64,000 bases of DNA from Deroplatys truncata (GCA_030765065.1 CM060978.1:220987498-221051497), one strand, 5' to 3'; numbered from the stretch's first letter, positions 21,965 to 34,930 are shown. A program made the numbers and translations. The notes: a model not told the origin generated them from the sequence alone.

Positions 21965-24900
21965 AATGAAGATGCCCAGCTGTCAGTGGGGTTTTGGAAT
22001 GTGGAAGGTTTGAGGGGAAAACTGGCTAGTGGTCAATTTTTGAACTTTGTAAATAACTTGGACATAATTGGGTTAGCAGAGACTTGGCTAAAAAACAATG
22101 AAACTGTGGACATAAGTGAATTCCAAGGTGTCTTTAGTGGTTCAGAATTGAGAGGTAGAAGGGGGAGATATCCTGGGGGCGTTGCTACTTTCTTTAAGAG
22201 TAATTATGTACAGTCTATTAAGGAAATACAGAGTCATCTCAGGGGAGCAACCTGTATATATTGTAATATAGCTGATATTAATATTGTTGTTATAACTGTA
22301 TATCGCCAGCCGGTTACGTCCCAGTATGCTGAGCCAGAATTCTTTACAGATTTAGGGGAAACAATTGTAGAAATCAGGGACGAATATCAGGATGTAAAGC
22401 TAATAATAATGGGTGATCTGAATGCTAGGATAGGGCAAGAAAATATTACAATTAAAAAAGGGGACTTAGATAACAGAAAACCCGGCAGAAACAGCAAGGA
22501 CTCAATCCTGAATGCAAGAGGAAAAGAGTTATTGTTCTTTTGTGACGCCTACGAGTTAGAAATAATGAACGGAAAATACGGTTCGGACCTGTCAGGGGAA
22601 GTAACATTTGTGCACACGAATGGGAGTAGTGTCATTGACTACATTCTGTGTTCACAGGACGTATTGCCGTTAGTTCAAAATTTTAAAGTTGAAAACAGCA
22701 TTGACTCTCATCATTTTCCACTGATAATGACTTTAAAAGTATCTCGACTAGTATCTTATACAAGGGATGAAAGCGCATGCGAAACATTGACGCCATTGTT
22801 TAAATATAGATGGAGGGAGGCAGGAAAGGAGATTTTTATTAACACTTTAGAAAACGAAATTATATCTTTTGACGTAGATCAACACAAAGGAACTGAAAGT
22901 ATACAGAACATAACTAATATTATACAGAAAGCAAGTGCGCACATGCTAACAGGAAGGGGTAATGCACCAAACAGCTTAACATTAAATAGTTGGTATAACG
23001 ATCAGTGTAAAACAGCGAAGAAAGCAGCGGAATCTGCACTTATCAAATACAGAAGAGAGGGGGGTGAAGAACGTAGAATTTCTTTTGCAAATCTAAGAAA
23101 GTCATATAGGGAAGTCCTAAAGCAGAGCAAAACAGCTTGGCAGGACGCAAAGGCAGAAGAGGTACGTCAAGTAGTCGAAAATGGGGAAATTGGTGACATG
23201 TGGAAAGTTATTAGACAGATTCGAAGGCGAAGGTCCATTCAGGTAACTATCCCGGCTGGAGAATGGATAAAGCACTTTAAAACAGTCTATGAAGGAGGGG
23301 AGTTTAGAATACAATTAAATACTTTGGCCGCTGAAGGGATGACGGGGGCTCCAATTGTGCAAATGCTTGATTATGAAATTAGCACAGCAGAGGTTGTTCG
23401 TGCAATAAAATGTTTAAAAAACGGGAAGGCAGCTGGTATAGAGGGCTTGTCAGCTGAGTTTTTCAAGATCTCGCTAGAAGTTAATAAAATGTTAGATTTC
23501 TATAGAAAAAGCTTCAATAAAATATTTGAAGGCGGAGAATATCCGGAAGCATGGAAAACCGCCATTATCCAACCTCTTTACAAGGGCAAAGGGAGTTACA
23601 GCATTCCAGGAAATTACAGGGGTATCTCGCTGCTCTCTATATTTGGAAAAATTTACAGTAGAATCTTATATGAAAGAATTAAGTGTTGGGCCGAGACACA
23701 TCATAGGATTTCTAAATTTCAGGCAGGATTTAGGGAAGGTTTCTCGACTATTGACAATGTCTTTGTTCTGAAAACAATAATTGATGACAATTTTGAGAAA
23801 TAAAGGTGGTAAGGTATATACTGTATTTGTAGATTTTAAAATGGCATTTGATACTGTAGAACGCAGTGCTCTCTGGGAGAAATTAACACGTAAAGGACTT
23901 TCGGGGAAAATGATTAGAGCACTTAGGGCAATGTATAAAGAAGTTAAGTTTGTTATCAAGACCGATCAGCACAATACATCAGAATGTAACATAGCGCAGA
24001 AAGGGGTTAAACAGGGTTGTATACTATCTCCGTTACTTTTTAATTTGTTTATTGATGATGTTGTTAGCGTGATGACGGAGGAAGACATAGATGCACCGAC
24101 AATCGCAGACCAAAAAATACCAATTCTTTTGTACGCGGATGACATTGTAGTTCTTTCTAAAACGATAAAAGGTTTACAGTCTGGTTTAAACGCTCTTCGA
24201 CAATACTGTAGGCAATGGGGTATGGAGGTAAATATTCTTAAAACTAAAACAGTCACCTTTAAAAATGGATATGTGTACGGCCAACATGAAAAGTGGACCT
24301 ATGGGGAGGAAGAAATTCAAAATGTTAAACACTTCGATTACTTAGGAGTAAGGTTTGATATGGGCGGAAAATGGAACAAGAACATGGAGTTTATAAAACA
24401 CAAAGGGATTGGACAACTTTCTGAAGTATTAAGGATATTGACACGGGTACCAGATATGCCAGTAAAAACATTACAGACCATGTATGAAGCAATGGTTAGG
24501 TCCTCATTACTATACGGCAGTGAAGTGTGGGGATGGGAGAGGGTGGATAATGTAAATAAAATACAATGCAATTTCTGGAAGCGCATTCTAGGGTTGGGGA
24601 GAGGTACTTCAAACTACGGAGTTCTTCGGGAGGTAGGATGCTGGGAAGATGCTGTATTTGCTAAACTAAATGTAGTTAGGTACTGGCTGCGAATAATTAA
24701 AGGCGATCAAACAACTCTGAGAGCAATATGTTATCGTCATCAAATAAACAACATAGGGCAACCAAAATGGTGGGCAGCGGGGTTGCAACGCGAATTATCA
24801 AAAATTGGCTTAAATGATATCTGGCAAAGGGGTAATGAAAATACACACAGTGCTGTAAGAAAGGTCAAAAGACGACTATGCGATATAAACAGGCAGAAAA

Positions 24901-25292
24901 TCGAATCTGAATGTAGACAAAGATCAACATTGGAGCTACAAAATGAAATAAAAACTAGGTGGGGTAAGGAAACATATATTTTGGAATTGAGTATAAAACA
25001 GAGGACTGGAATAGCATGGCTTAGGTTGGGAGGGTGGAAAGCTCGCAAGATTGTTGATAACGATGGCAGGAGGATTTGCCCATTATGCGGGGAACAAGAA
25101 GACTGGACGCATATTTTGGCAGCATGCGTGCAGACGGAGGGTATTAGGAAAAAACTATTACCGGAAGTATTTTTGGCTTCCAACAGACGGAGGACAGCAT
25201 GCTGGGACATGATTCTAAACAGCCAAAACTGGCCAAGCTTGGGCACATACTTAATGGAAGTACGTGTACTAAGAGATAAGGTGTTTATGTAA
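21965..25292 (+). pseudogene. LINE ORF2 (endonuclease-reverse transcriptase), one frameshift
   Basis: The frame opens directly after the ORF1 stop and has no ATG near its start. Residues 1-250 are an APE endonuclease (GFWNVEGLRGK, IIGLAETWL, IIMGDLNARIG, then DSHHFP near the end). The reverse transcriptase follows, with the fingers (NGKAAGIEGL, GNYRGISLLSIFGKI), DFKMAFDTVERS, GCILSPLLFNLFIDD and YADDIVVLS. The C-terminus has the finger CPLCG-x6-H-x4-C. One extra T in a run near 23793-23796 shifts the frame, splitting it into 21965-23803 and 23781-25292. Copy 2 lacks that T at the same place. Apart from this indel the polyprotein of about 1100 residues is open, so the copy is young. Confidence 0.88.
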
Positions 25293-25333
25293 TTTTTCTT
25301 TAAACATATGTGGTGCTTGAGTACATGTGCGCG

Positions 25334-25335
<2 letters not shown>

Positions 25336-25376
<41 letters not shown>
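25336..25376 (+). repeat. (GT)n microsatellite in the LINE 3' UTR
   Basis: About 20 uninterrupted GT units lie about 45 bp past the ORF2 stop, followed by poly-T (25400-25413). It belongs to the LINE 3' UTR. Confidence 0.9.
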
Positions 25377-25379
<3 letters not shown>

Positions 25380-25605
25380 AGTGTGTGATTCAGTGTGGTT
25401 TTTTTTTTTTTTTCAATTTTATATGTATGTATGTATATAGTGCGGTGATTGTAAAAAAATAGTTGTTTTCTGGTTGATACTGCAAGTCACGTATACAGAC
25501 AAGGTATTTATCTAGAGAGCATGTACGGTCTTATGACCCATGCGACTGTGTTATGCAATTAATGTAATACTAAATACTTAATAAATACCACCACTACCAC
25601 TACCA

Positions 25606-26332
25606 ATGGCATGGTACAGCTTCGGGTTTGATTCGTAGCAAATGTTGTGAATGACCACCTCTGCTGTAGCCTAGCTCATACGCCTATGGAATGTAACGGC
25701 ATTTGCAGTTCAGTCAAAACGTTGTTTGACATGGCGTGGAGAGGAAATAACGTTATGTGAAGCTGTCTGTTGATCGTGTTTACTTTGTGTGATTAACATA
25801 ATGCGTTTATTGTATTAAATTTTGCATAAATGGAGTCAAATGTGGACTTCCAGTTGGATTTACACACAAATACCCTGATATAACGTTTCTAACAAATTCT
25901 CAATCTACATCCTGATAGGAACATTTAAACGGACTGGTTCATGTTAGACAAAAAGGGAAAAAAATCCAATTTAGGAACAAATAAATAACATAGGGCCTGT
26001 CGTGGAAAGAATTCTAAGAAAATCGTTGCCTGGCATTGGAAAGCTTGATTTACCTTCTCGCTCTCCAGATATAAACATGAAGACAGTGTCTGACGAGCGT
26101 TTTCCAATATTTCCAATGCAGAAATTTGTGGAATGCTTGTAGAGACCCCGAGAGACATAATTTTGAACACCTTTTATAACGAAAGTTAGTTGGAACAGTT
26201 ACATGGTTTCGCAATGTTAGCATTAGATAGAGAAAAAACGACGCATCTCTCCGCAGCTACTGCACAAACGAATTTTATGATATTGCCGTGCTAGAGGCAG
26301 TCGTGCCGGCATTAATTTAGTTTCTTCTGTGT
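25606..26332. other. Intronic sequence, no feature seen
   Basis: Unique-looking sequence between a LINE and a hAT element. An 81-codon frame on the minus strand (25925-26170) shows no domain. Confidence 0.5.
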
Positions 26333-26340
26333 GTCATGAC

Positions 26341-27358
26341 TAGGGCCCGGATTTTTAGGTGGAATAAACCTTCATTTTAGGTTTCTTGTATGCTTAAAAT
26401 AGGTTCTTTTAGGTTTTTCTTTATTAAAATAGTTTTTTTTTTAAGTTTTTCTTCGCGGATCAATACAGGTATCAATAATTTTGCTTTTCTGGTACTTAGT
26501 TGTCAGATTTATATTTTGACATTGCAATTTTCTGGAGTAAACGTTTTCCTTATCACTTAATACATTCCTGTATGAAGAAAAGGCTCTTTCTATGGAACAT
26601 GACGTCATTGGAGCGCAGAACATAGATGCCAGTGCAGCAGGTTCTAGCGGTAGTTGTCCTGTATACTTTTCTCCCTGCAATACTGAATTGATGATTTTCG
26701 TATCTTCAAAAGCAGGATTTCATAGAAGAATCTTCTGCAACTTCGAAGAACATGCGATCCCACTGGTCCAGGTATTTCTTTACTGGAAACATTGCCAATG
26801 ATATCTAGAGCATCTTTCAGTGGCAAAGTTGTACTTTCCAACCGGAGAGTAGCTTCTGGTATAAAACAAAAATGTGTCTTAATGTAAGCAAGGGAAGCGG
26901 CAAGAGTGGGACACTCGAGTGATTTCTTAGCCTTGGCGATGCAGGAAGCTTCTGTTTCATCCAAGTCATTGACGACATTTTTAACGTCTTTTAAGTCCTC
27001 GGCATAGTAAATGGCAGCAGACAGCCAAGTACGCTCCTCCTGACCTCCTATCAGCTGCATTCAGTTGTTACTACGTCACATGTGCTGCGTTTAACGTAGT
27101 ACTTGAACTATCTACTGACTATAAGTGGTGGAAATAATTTTATAATGAGCTTCAATCCGAAAATAACGTTCTTAATTTCGAAAAATTAAAAACAGCTATT
27201 TAGGTTATTTTAGGTGTCAACCCCTCATTTAGGTTTTTTTAGGTGTAATGAAATTCGCATATTGTGCTCCAGGAGGTATGAAACAAGTATTTATCTTGAA
27301 ATGTGTTAATTAAATAGCAAGGAAAAATATAGGTTAAGACCTAAAAATCCGGGCCCTA
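26341..27358 (-). mobile_element. hAT-family DNA transposon, internally deleted
   Basis: Terminal inverted repeats TAGGGCCCGGATTTTTAGGT (left) and the same reversed on the right bound a 1018-bp element. The flanks are GTCATGAC (26333-26340) and CTCATGAC (27359-27366), an 8-bp duplication with one mismatch, as expected for hAT. Subterminal copies of TTTTAGGT recur inside both ends. It carries only the C-terminal part of a transposase. Confidence 0.92.
26441..27060 (-). pseudogene. hAT transposase C-terminal fragment
   Basis: Two overlapping minus-strand frames cover the fragment. The downstream frame (26441-26680) contains SIERAFSSYRNVLSDKENVY, the hallmark of the hAT C-terminal dimerisation domain. 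The upstream frame (26644-27060) starts MQLIGGQEERTWLSAAIYY, typical of the alpha-helical region before it. The DDE core and BED finger are absent. A frameshift near 26650-26680 separates the frames. Confidence 0.85.
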
Positions 27359-27366
27359 CTCATGAC

Positions 27367-28398
27367 TGTACAAAACCCATTTTGGGTATGGCGGTCAGTA
27401 AATTGGCTGTTTCTCTAGTTCAGACCTAGAATTAATAACTATTTATTTATTTATTTTGGCAATGGAACTATATCACAGATGTTTCACCTAACGTAAGCTT
27501 TCGTATGTGGATGTAATAGAAGTTTTAATATCGGGACTGGATAGATAATCAGGTTTCAAAATTTCTGTAAATTTGAACGTTATTTAAACCCCTTTCTGGT
27601 TCCAGTTTGTCTAGCAGTTGCTGAAATATGTTTCTCCACCATGATTTTAACTTTTTGAAGGTGCCGTTTATGGATTGTAATCAACAGTGTGTGTAACCAC
27701 TATTTGATTATTTTTTGCACCCTTTTGTCTTCTAACTACCTCCAGTAAGTCTCTACGATAACTCTAGATGGCGTAAAGTAGATTACAGCATTTTGTTTGT
27801 ATCATTAGTTCAAAGGATAATAACAAAGTTAGGTTGTTGCGATTAGGTTTCAGTAATTTTTTGAGAAAAAGGCCATTATATGCATTTCAAAAATGTTAAT
27901 CTTTATTAACTTTAATATTATTTATGTATCTGTAATTTAGTTTCATAACAATATAAGAATACAGAAGGAATTTCATCCTTTCAATGTTGGTTGCATCATA
28001 TGACCACTGCCTTGCTAGACAGTTTCACGCCAACTGAGTGTGGCTTTTTGTCTTATCTTTAGCTGTGATTTTTAACGTCATTGTTTTCGTTACACTTATT
28101 GAAAATGTACAAAGACAAACACTGAGTGAGAAGGAAATGATACACTCTTTACTAAAGCTATACGTCAGGCGAGAAAAGTATTAGGGGTTATGATAAGGGT
28201 GAGGACCTAACTCTCAGTAATGAAAACCCCGCCAACAATGGATCAGCGCAAGAAACTGTTAGCGAAGAGGTGCAGGAAGAAGAGGAACAGTGCAATAATT
28301 CCAATCAAGTGGTTCAACAATCTACTCAAATAGGTGTACTGTCTTATTAAGTAAGTTGGTTTGGAAACAAATCCCATTGATAACATTTTAACATTTAC
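27367..28398. other. Intronic sequence, no feature seen
   Basis: AT-rich sequence without a supported gene or clear repeat boundary. Confidence 0.5.
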
Positions 28399-29300
28399 TA
28401 TACCTTTTTCACTATAAGCTGAAAGGAGAACTAAACAAAACTTAAATGTATCACTCCGCCGAGCACATGGCAGCATGACGTGGAAGATGACGGGAGAGGA
28501 AATTGCTTCAGACAGAGTGCGATTACAGTACATTGCGCAGCTTGGGGATCATTAGCTTTTAAACATTGTATGTCTTATTCCTATATTTTGCCTTAAATCC
28601 TAAACTTACTAAGAGTACACAAATAACAGTTGTACTTGAATTTGGCATTTGTGTTTAAAGGTACTGGATTAAACTGTTCTTAACTTTAGGCTTTAGAAAT
28701 CATTCATTTAATGACTTCTGCTTTAACCTTTTATGAGTCAAAAAGTTAAATAAGATTAGCACTATAGGTTAGAAAATCACAGAAAACAAACGCGATCCAA
28801 GCTACCCGAGCAACAATTCTGCATCACTAACAAAGAAGCTCAATTATTGCTAAACAATGGCCAACCATATTCATTGTCGATTAAAGGTGGCTACTTTTCA
28901 CAGAATTTGTTAAAAGCATTTAACACAATTGTCTTCTTTCCATTTCCCTCGTTTATGTTTTCTACAGTGGCAGACGATTCTCAGCTGGAAACCGGAAACA
29001 AATTGTAGCGCCTGCACATAGCCTCCTAAACCCTCTGCTATAACGGTTCATGTAGTTATAGGTGAATCTGAACAAACTCATTTAGTTTCATAAATTTAAC
29101 TGTTACAATAATGAGTTTTTTAAATTTCTCTGCACGAGAATAACCACAAAATGTGACGATATGAATCGAACTGTTTTTTGTAGAGGAAGAGACGACATGC
29201 TAAGTGGGAAAAGTTGTAATTTATCCACCAGCCAATGAGATGCTGTCTTGTCACGTGGTTTTGTTTACAACTCCTTTCAGCTTATAGTGAAAAAGGTATA
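28399..29300. mobile_element. MITE-like non-autonomous element, about 900 bp
   Basis: The left end TATACCTTTTTCACTATAAG continues as CTGAAAGGAG; the right end reversed gives the identical 30 bases. After that both ends share TAAACAAAAC. One further base on each side (C at 28398, G at 29301) also pairs. No transposase is visible. I cannot tell the superfamily: a clear target duplication is not evident. Confidence 0.75.
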
Positions 29301-29639
29301 GAACTGGTGATCATATATGGCTTTTATTTTCTTCATATCTCTTGCTATGCTCTCTCAGTTCTTCTCTAATGAACTTAAACATCTCATGAAAGGTTTGTAT
29401 TCAATTCAAACCACTTCAGTATCTCAACCGATGATACACAGTAAGAAATTTCTTAGGATATATTTAGTATATATAATGCCATTAATATATACAGTGGAAT
29501 CACCAGGAAACTAGCTTGGTCAGTTTATCTAGACCTTAACGGCAGCTATATAATATCTCAGATTAGTTGGGCCATCTTCATTTCAACGACACTTCCCTAG
29601 TGCCAAGTAATGGCAAGACTAACTACGACAAATTATAAA

Positions 29640-30510
29640 CGATTTCAGTCCAGATTCATTGTCCAATTCCTTCTTGAAATGCTATACGCCACACTGCAGT
29701 TGCCATTGATGAAGCAATGGTAACATTCAAAGGGAAGTCTTCGCTAATACAATATAATATGAGAGAGAAACCCAGTCAAGCGAAGATATAATATCCGGTT
29801 GATATCTTACGAATATGCCTATAACTTAAAATGTCAAGTATACAAAGGAAATTACGAATAAGGCAGAAAAAGTAGCGGAAACAGCTCTCTATGAAGGCAA
29901 TGGGAGGAGAGAACCATAATTTTGAGAGATAATTACTTCACATCCCGTTAGTTAAAAAAAGCAGGATGAACGTTAGTTTGCGGCAATACAAATCCCCTAG
30001 AAAAATTACCTAAACTTAATAAGGATAAAAATGAATAGAGGTAACTTTGATTTCATGATGGGTGATGAGAGATTTGAAGTTCACGGGTGGTAAGATAGAA
30101 GAGATATCAACTTAATTTCCACTTTGCATACTCTAACTCAGGTCTGTTTCGTTGACAGGAGAGACAAAGATAGATGATTCAGAAGATACCTTGTCCTGAG
30201 GTATTGAAACACTATAACAATAATAGGCGAATAATGTTGATAGACTGAGTTCAGCGATCAGTTACACACGAAGATTAAGACATGATGGTTGCAGTATTTC
30301 TGCCACTTTCTTGAATAGTGTGACCAACGCGTTTAGTATATATAAGGCATGCTGAAACAAGGGGCTTGATTTATATAGGTCTTCTCGGACCAAGGACTGT
30401 GAAATGCATAGAAAGAACGTCTCTAAAAGTCCGTATCCAATGATATCAAGAAGTGTGTCTAAGATTTCCAGCCATATCCCAAACATCTGGATCATTAAGA
30501 TGGCATACAG
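29640..30510 (+). pseudogene. Probable piggyBac-type transposase relic
   Basis: A plus-strand series of broken frames contains AMVTFKGKSSLIQYNMREK near 29717-29775. This resembles the piggyBac core in which an Asp-Glu pair is followed by FKGR and QY-x-KP. Later, CPEVLKHYNNNRRIMLIDRV near 30200-30255 resembles the CP-x5-YN-x-MGGVD segment. Many stops and frameshifts intervene. The assignment rests on these two motifs, so it is moderate. Confidence 0.5.
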
Positions 30511-30916
30511 CATAAAGCATCAAACAGAAGTCCGCACACGCAAAATGAATGTGTGCAGTGTTCCATTGTTTGAGAAATAGAAAAACATATTTTTCGACTT
30601 CCATTTATGGACACAATATGGTATACAAATATTATAAACCGCACATAAATCTTTGTAAATTTCCTTACAATTACGATTTCAAGTCATTTTAGCAACTAAT
30701 AAACCACGCATAAATTTTCTTCTTTGTTCCCATCCTTCAAAGGGAAAGACTGGTTGACTGGCTTTCATAATTTATACAGAAATTTCATCATTTTCAAATC
30801 GAAGAATGTAAGACGGAAGGGTTGTAAAAGCGTAAAATTGCTAAGGATTACATAACCACCTAACCTCATTGTTGTAAAAATTTACGAGGGCTATTCAAAA
30901 AGAAGAAACAGACTCT

Positions 30917-33900
30917 GCCATCATCATCAACAATCTTGCGAGCTTTCCACCCTCCCAACCTAAGCCATGCTATTCCAGTCCTCTGTTTTATACTCAATTC
31001 CAAAATATATGTTTCCTTACCCCACCTAATTTTTATTTCATTTTGTAGCTCCAATCTTGATCTTTGTCTACATTCAGATTCTATTTTCTGCCTGTTTATA
31101 TCGCACAGTCGTCTTTTGATTTTTCTCACGGCACTGTGGGTATTTTCATTACACCTTAGCCAGATAACATTTAAGCCAATTTTTGATAATTCGCGTTGCA
31201 ACCCCGCCGCCCATTTTGGATGCTGTATGTTGTTCATTTGATGACGATAACATAATGCTCTCAGAGTTGTTTGATCACCTTTAATTATTCGCAGCCAGTA
31301 CCTATGTTTAGTTTAGCAAATACAGCATCTTCCCAGCATCCTACCTCACGAAGAACTCCGTAGTTTGAAGTACGCCTCCCCAACCCTAGAATGCTTCCAG
31401 AAATTGCATTGTATTTTATTTACATTATCCACCCTCTCCCAGCCCCACACTTCACTTCCGTATAGTAATGAGGACCTAACCATTGCTTCATACATGGTCT
31501 GTAATGTTTTTACTGGCATATCTGGTACCCGGGTCAATATCCTTAATACACCAACCCCTTTGTGTTTTATAAACTCCATGTTCTTGTTCCATTTTCCGCT
31601 CATATCAAACCTTACTCCTAGGTATTCGAAGTGTTTAAAATTTTGAATTTCTTCCTCCCCGTAGGTCCACTTTTCATGTTGGCCGTACACATATCCATTT
31701 TTAAAGGTGACTGTTTTAGTTTTAAGAATATTTACCTCCATACCCCATTGCCCACAATATTGTCGAAGAGCGTTTAAACCAGACTGCAAACCTTTTATCG
31801 TTTTAGAAAGAATTACAATGTCATCCGCGTACAAAAGAATTGGTTATTTTTGGTCTGCGATTGTCGGTGCATCTATGTCTTCCTCCGTCATTACGCTAAC
31901 AACATCATCAATAAACAAATTAAAAAGTAACGGAGATAGTATACAACCCTGTTTTAACACCCCTCTGCGCTATGTTACATTCTGATGTATTGTGCTGATC
32001 GGTCTTGATAACAAACTTAACTTCTTTATACATTGCCCTGAGTGCTCTAATCATTTTCCCCGAAAGTCTTTCCCTTTCTCCCAGAGAGCACTGCGTTCTA
32101 CAGTATCAAATGCCATTTTAAAATCTACAAATACAGTATATACCTTACCACCTTTATTTCTCAAATTGTCATCAATTATTGTTTTCAGAATAAAGACATT
32201 GTCAATAGTCGAGAAACCTTCCCTAAATCCTGCCTGAAATTTAGAAATCCTATGATGTGTCTTAGTCCAACACTTAATTCTTTCATATAAGATTCTACTG
32301 TAAATTTATCCAAATATAGAGAGCAGCGAGATACCCCTGTAATTTCCTGGAATGCTGTAACTCCCTGTGCCCTTGTAAAGAGGTTGGATAATGGTGGTTT
32401 TCCGTGCTTCCGGATATTCTCCGCCTTCAAATATTTTATTGAAGCTTTTTCTATAGAAATCTGCCATTTTATTAACTTCTAGCGAGATCTTGAAAAACTC
32501 AGCTGATAAGCTCTCTATACCAGCTGCCTTCCCGTTTTTTAAACATTTTATTGCACGAACAACCTCTGCCGTGCTAATTTCATAATCAAGCATTTGCACA
32601 ATTGGAGCCCTTCAGCGGCCAAAGTATTTAATTGTATCCTAAACTCCCCTCCTTCATAGACTGTTTTAAAGTGCTTTATCCATTCTCCAGCAGGGATAGT
32701 TGCCTGAATTGACCTTCGCCTTCGAATCTGTCTAATACCTTTCCACATGTCACCAATTTCCCCATTTTCGACTATTTGACGTACCTCTTCTGCCTTTGCG
32801 TCTAGCCAAGCTGTTTTGCTCTGCTTTAGGACTTCCCTATATGACTTTCTTAGATTTGCAAAAGAAATTCTACGTTCTTCACCCCCCTCTCTTCTGTATT
32901 TGACAAGTGCAGATTCCGCTGCTTTCTTCGCTGTTTTACACTGATCGTTGTACCAACTATTTGATGTTAAGCCGTTTGATGCATTAACCCTTCCTGTTAG
33001 CATGTGTGCACTTGCTTTCTGTATAATATTAGTTATATTCTGTATACATTCAGTTCCTTTGTGTTGATCTACGTCAAAAGATATAATTTCGTTTACTAAA
33101 GTGTTAATAAAAACCTTCTTTCCTGCCTCTCTCCATCTATATTTAAACAATGGCGTCAATGTTTCACATGCGCTTTCATCCTTTGCATAAGAAACTGGCC
33201 GAGATACTTTTAGTCATTATCAGTGGAAAATGATGAGAGTCAATGCTGCTTACCTTAGACCTTAAAATTTTGAACTAACGGCAATACGTCCTGTGAACAT
33301 AGAATGTAGTCAATGACACTACTCCCATTAGTATGCACAAATGTTACTTCCCCTGACATGTCCGAACCGTATTTTCCGTTCATTATTTCTAACTCGTAGG
33401 CGTCACAAAAGAACAATAACTCTTTTTCTCTTGCATTCAGGATTGAGTCCTTGCTGTTTCTGCCGGGTTTTCTGTTATCTAAGTCCCCTTTTTTAATTGT
33501 AATATTTTCTTGCCCTATCCTAGCATTCAGATCACCCATTATTATTAGCTTTACATCCTGATATTCGTCCCTGATTTCTACAATTGTTTCCCCTAAATCT
33601 GTAAACAATTCTGGCTCAGCATACTGGGACTAACCGGCTGGCGATATACAGTTATAACAACAATATTAATATTAGCTATATTACAATATATACAGGTTGC
33701 TCCCCTGAGATGACTCTGTATTTCCTTAATAGACTGTACATAATTACTCTTAAAGAAAGTAGCAACGCGCCCAGGATATCTCCCCCTTCTACCTCTCACT
33801 TCTGAACCACTATAAAAACCTTGGAATTCACTTATGTCCACAGTTTCATTGTTTTTTAGCCAAGTCTCTGCTAACCCAATTATGTCCAAGTTATTTACCA

Positions 33901-33946
33901 AGTTCAAAAATTGACCACTGGCCAGTTTTCCTCTCAAACCTTCCAC
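30917..33946 (-). pseudogene. LINE ORF2 pseudogene (copy 2)
   Basis: Fragments in order on the minus strand: endonuclease start (33946-33593, MEGLRGKLASGQF), endonuclease end (33608-33255, IIMGDLNARIG), middle (33159-32548), RT fingers (32599-32306), palm with YADDIVILS (31834-31346), and thumb (31237-30917). At least five frameshifts and a lost C-terminus make it inactive. At the site of the copy 1 frameshift this copy has three T rather than four, giving the ancestral frame. Confidence 0.88.
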
Positions 33947-34001
33947 ATTCCAAAACCCCAGTGACAGCTGGGCATCTTCATTCTATCTGTTTGTTGTTGT
34001 C

Positions 34002-34915
34002 TTACCTCTTACTCCTAGTGAGCTGGTTCTCCCTATCCTTTGTATTCTGCGGGCTGGTTGCACTGACACCCTCCCCCTGCTGACGTTGACTTTGTTTTTG
34101 TCGTCTGGCCTTCTTGGACCCTGCTACCTGCTGTCCCTTCCGGTAGGGGTTTAACCATACTGCCTTCTGGGGCTCGATGCTCTGCAGAAATGCCAACCTC
34201 CTCTCCTTGAATTTCTGCTATCTTCTTGTCGATTTCTTCCAGCTGTGCTTTGGTTCTTATTCGCCCGTTTATTAAGAGTTTGTCAAATTTAATTACTGCA
34301 TGACAACCCTGTGTTTTTACATTTATCATATGGCGATGAAGAAATTATCGTTCTCGCCGGAACTTTTCAGTGAAATCCTCTTATAAACACTCCTGTACCT
34401 TTAAGATACTTACTATCTCAGAGAATGGCGGATTTGCACTTATACGACAGGAGCTTACATACAATAGGCCGCCTGTTGCCTGCTTTACCGACACGGTGCG
34501 CTCTTTCAATATCGTCAGGCATGAGATGAACTCCAATCTGGGCCACAACGTCTAGCACCTTGTTCTCCGTGATGTCCCAACTTTCATTTTCTTCTTCCGT
34601 TAATCCATATATAACAATATTATTTCTTCTTGACTGGTTTTCTAAGTAGTCCACCTTGCCCTCAAGCCACTCACATCTTGCCTCCAACTCCTTCACCCGT
34701 GTCTCAGACTTCTCCAGGGATTACATCATAGAGTTAATAATTCCTAATAGCTCACTGTGACGAACTTTACTTTCCGCGAAATCACTTTTCACTTCACTCC
34801 TCAACTTGTCCAACAGACTTTCAATATTCGCCATATTTGCACAACGCTTCTTGAGTTTACTACTACTCACAGAGCGGACCGGAAACGCGTCTACACCTGA
34901 CCGCTGCTCGAACAA
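34002..34915 (-). pseudogene. LINE ORF1 pseudogene (copy 2)
   Basis: The frame begins around ATG at 34833 (MANIESLLDKLRSEVKSD). A stop follows SMM, then a coiled-coil segment (RVKELEARCEWLEGKVDYLE) and an RRM-like stretch (NIVIYGL, then DDIERAHRVGK and RPIVCKLL). A further stop separates this from the C-terminal part (34329-34033) that matches copy 1. The layout is that of an RNA-binding, trimerising LINE ORF1 protein with two nonsense changes and a frameshift. Confidence 0.8.
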
Positions 34916-34930
34916 GACTCCCAGTTAAGG

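Larger units (their letters stand above)
21548..25605 (+). mobile_element. APE-type non-LTR retrotransposon, copy 1 (5'-truncated)
   Basis: The element holds the end of ORF1, the ORF1/ORF2 junction, an apurinic-like endonuclease, a reverse transcriptase with YADD (24132-24143), a C-terminal CCHC finger, and a 3' UTR with a (GT)n tract. It ends with AATAAATACCACCACTACCA, a short tri-nucleotide tail. Comparison with copy 2 (30917-34930, opposite strand) shows that most of ORF1 is missing at the 5' side. It lies in the exon 3 to 4 intron, antisense to the host gene. Clade was not assigned; the layout (coiled-coil ORF1, APE, RT, microsatellite tail) is CR1/L2/RTE-like. Confidence 0.9.
30917..34930 (-). 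mobile_element. APE-type non-LTR retrotransposon, copy 2 (3'-truncated)
   Basis: This copy is of the same family as 21548-25605 on the opposite strand, so it is co-directional with the host gene. It keeps the 5' part that copy 1 lacks: ORF1 with a coiled coil (34720-34830) and the segment LENQSRRNNIVIYGL. Endonuclease (33946-33255) and RT (33159-31346) follow in pieces. It stops abruptly at 30917, before the CCHC finger and 3' UTR. There it joins TACGAGGGCTATTCAAAAAG-like sequence (30880-30905, minus reading reversed), which itself resembles a DNA-transposon terminal repeat. Confidence 0.88.
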
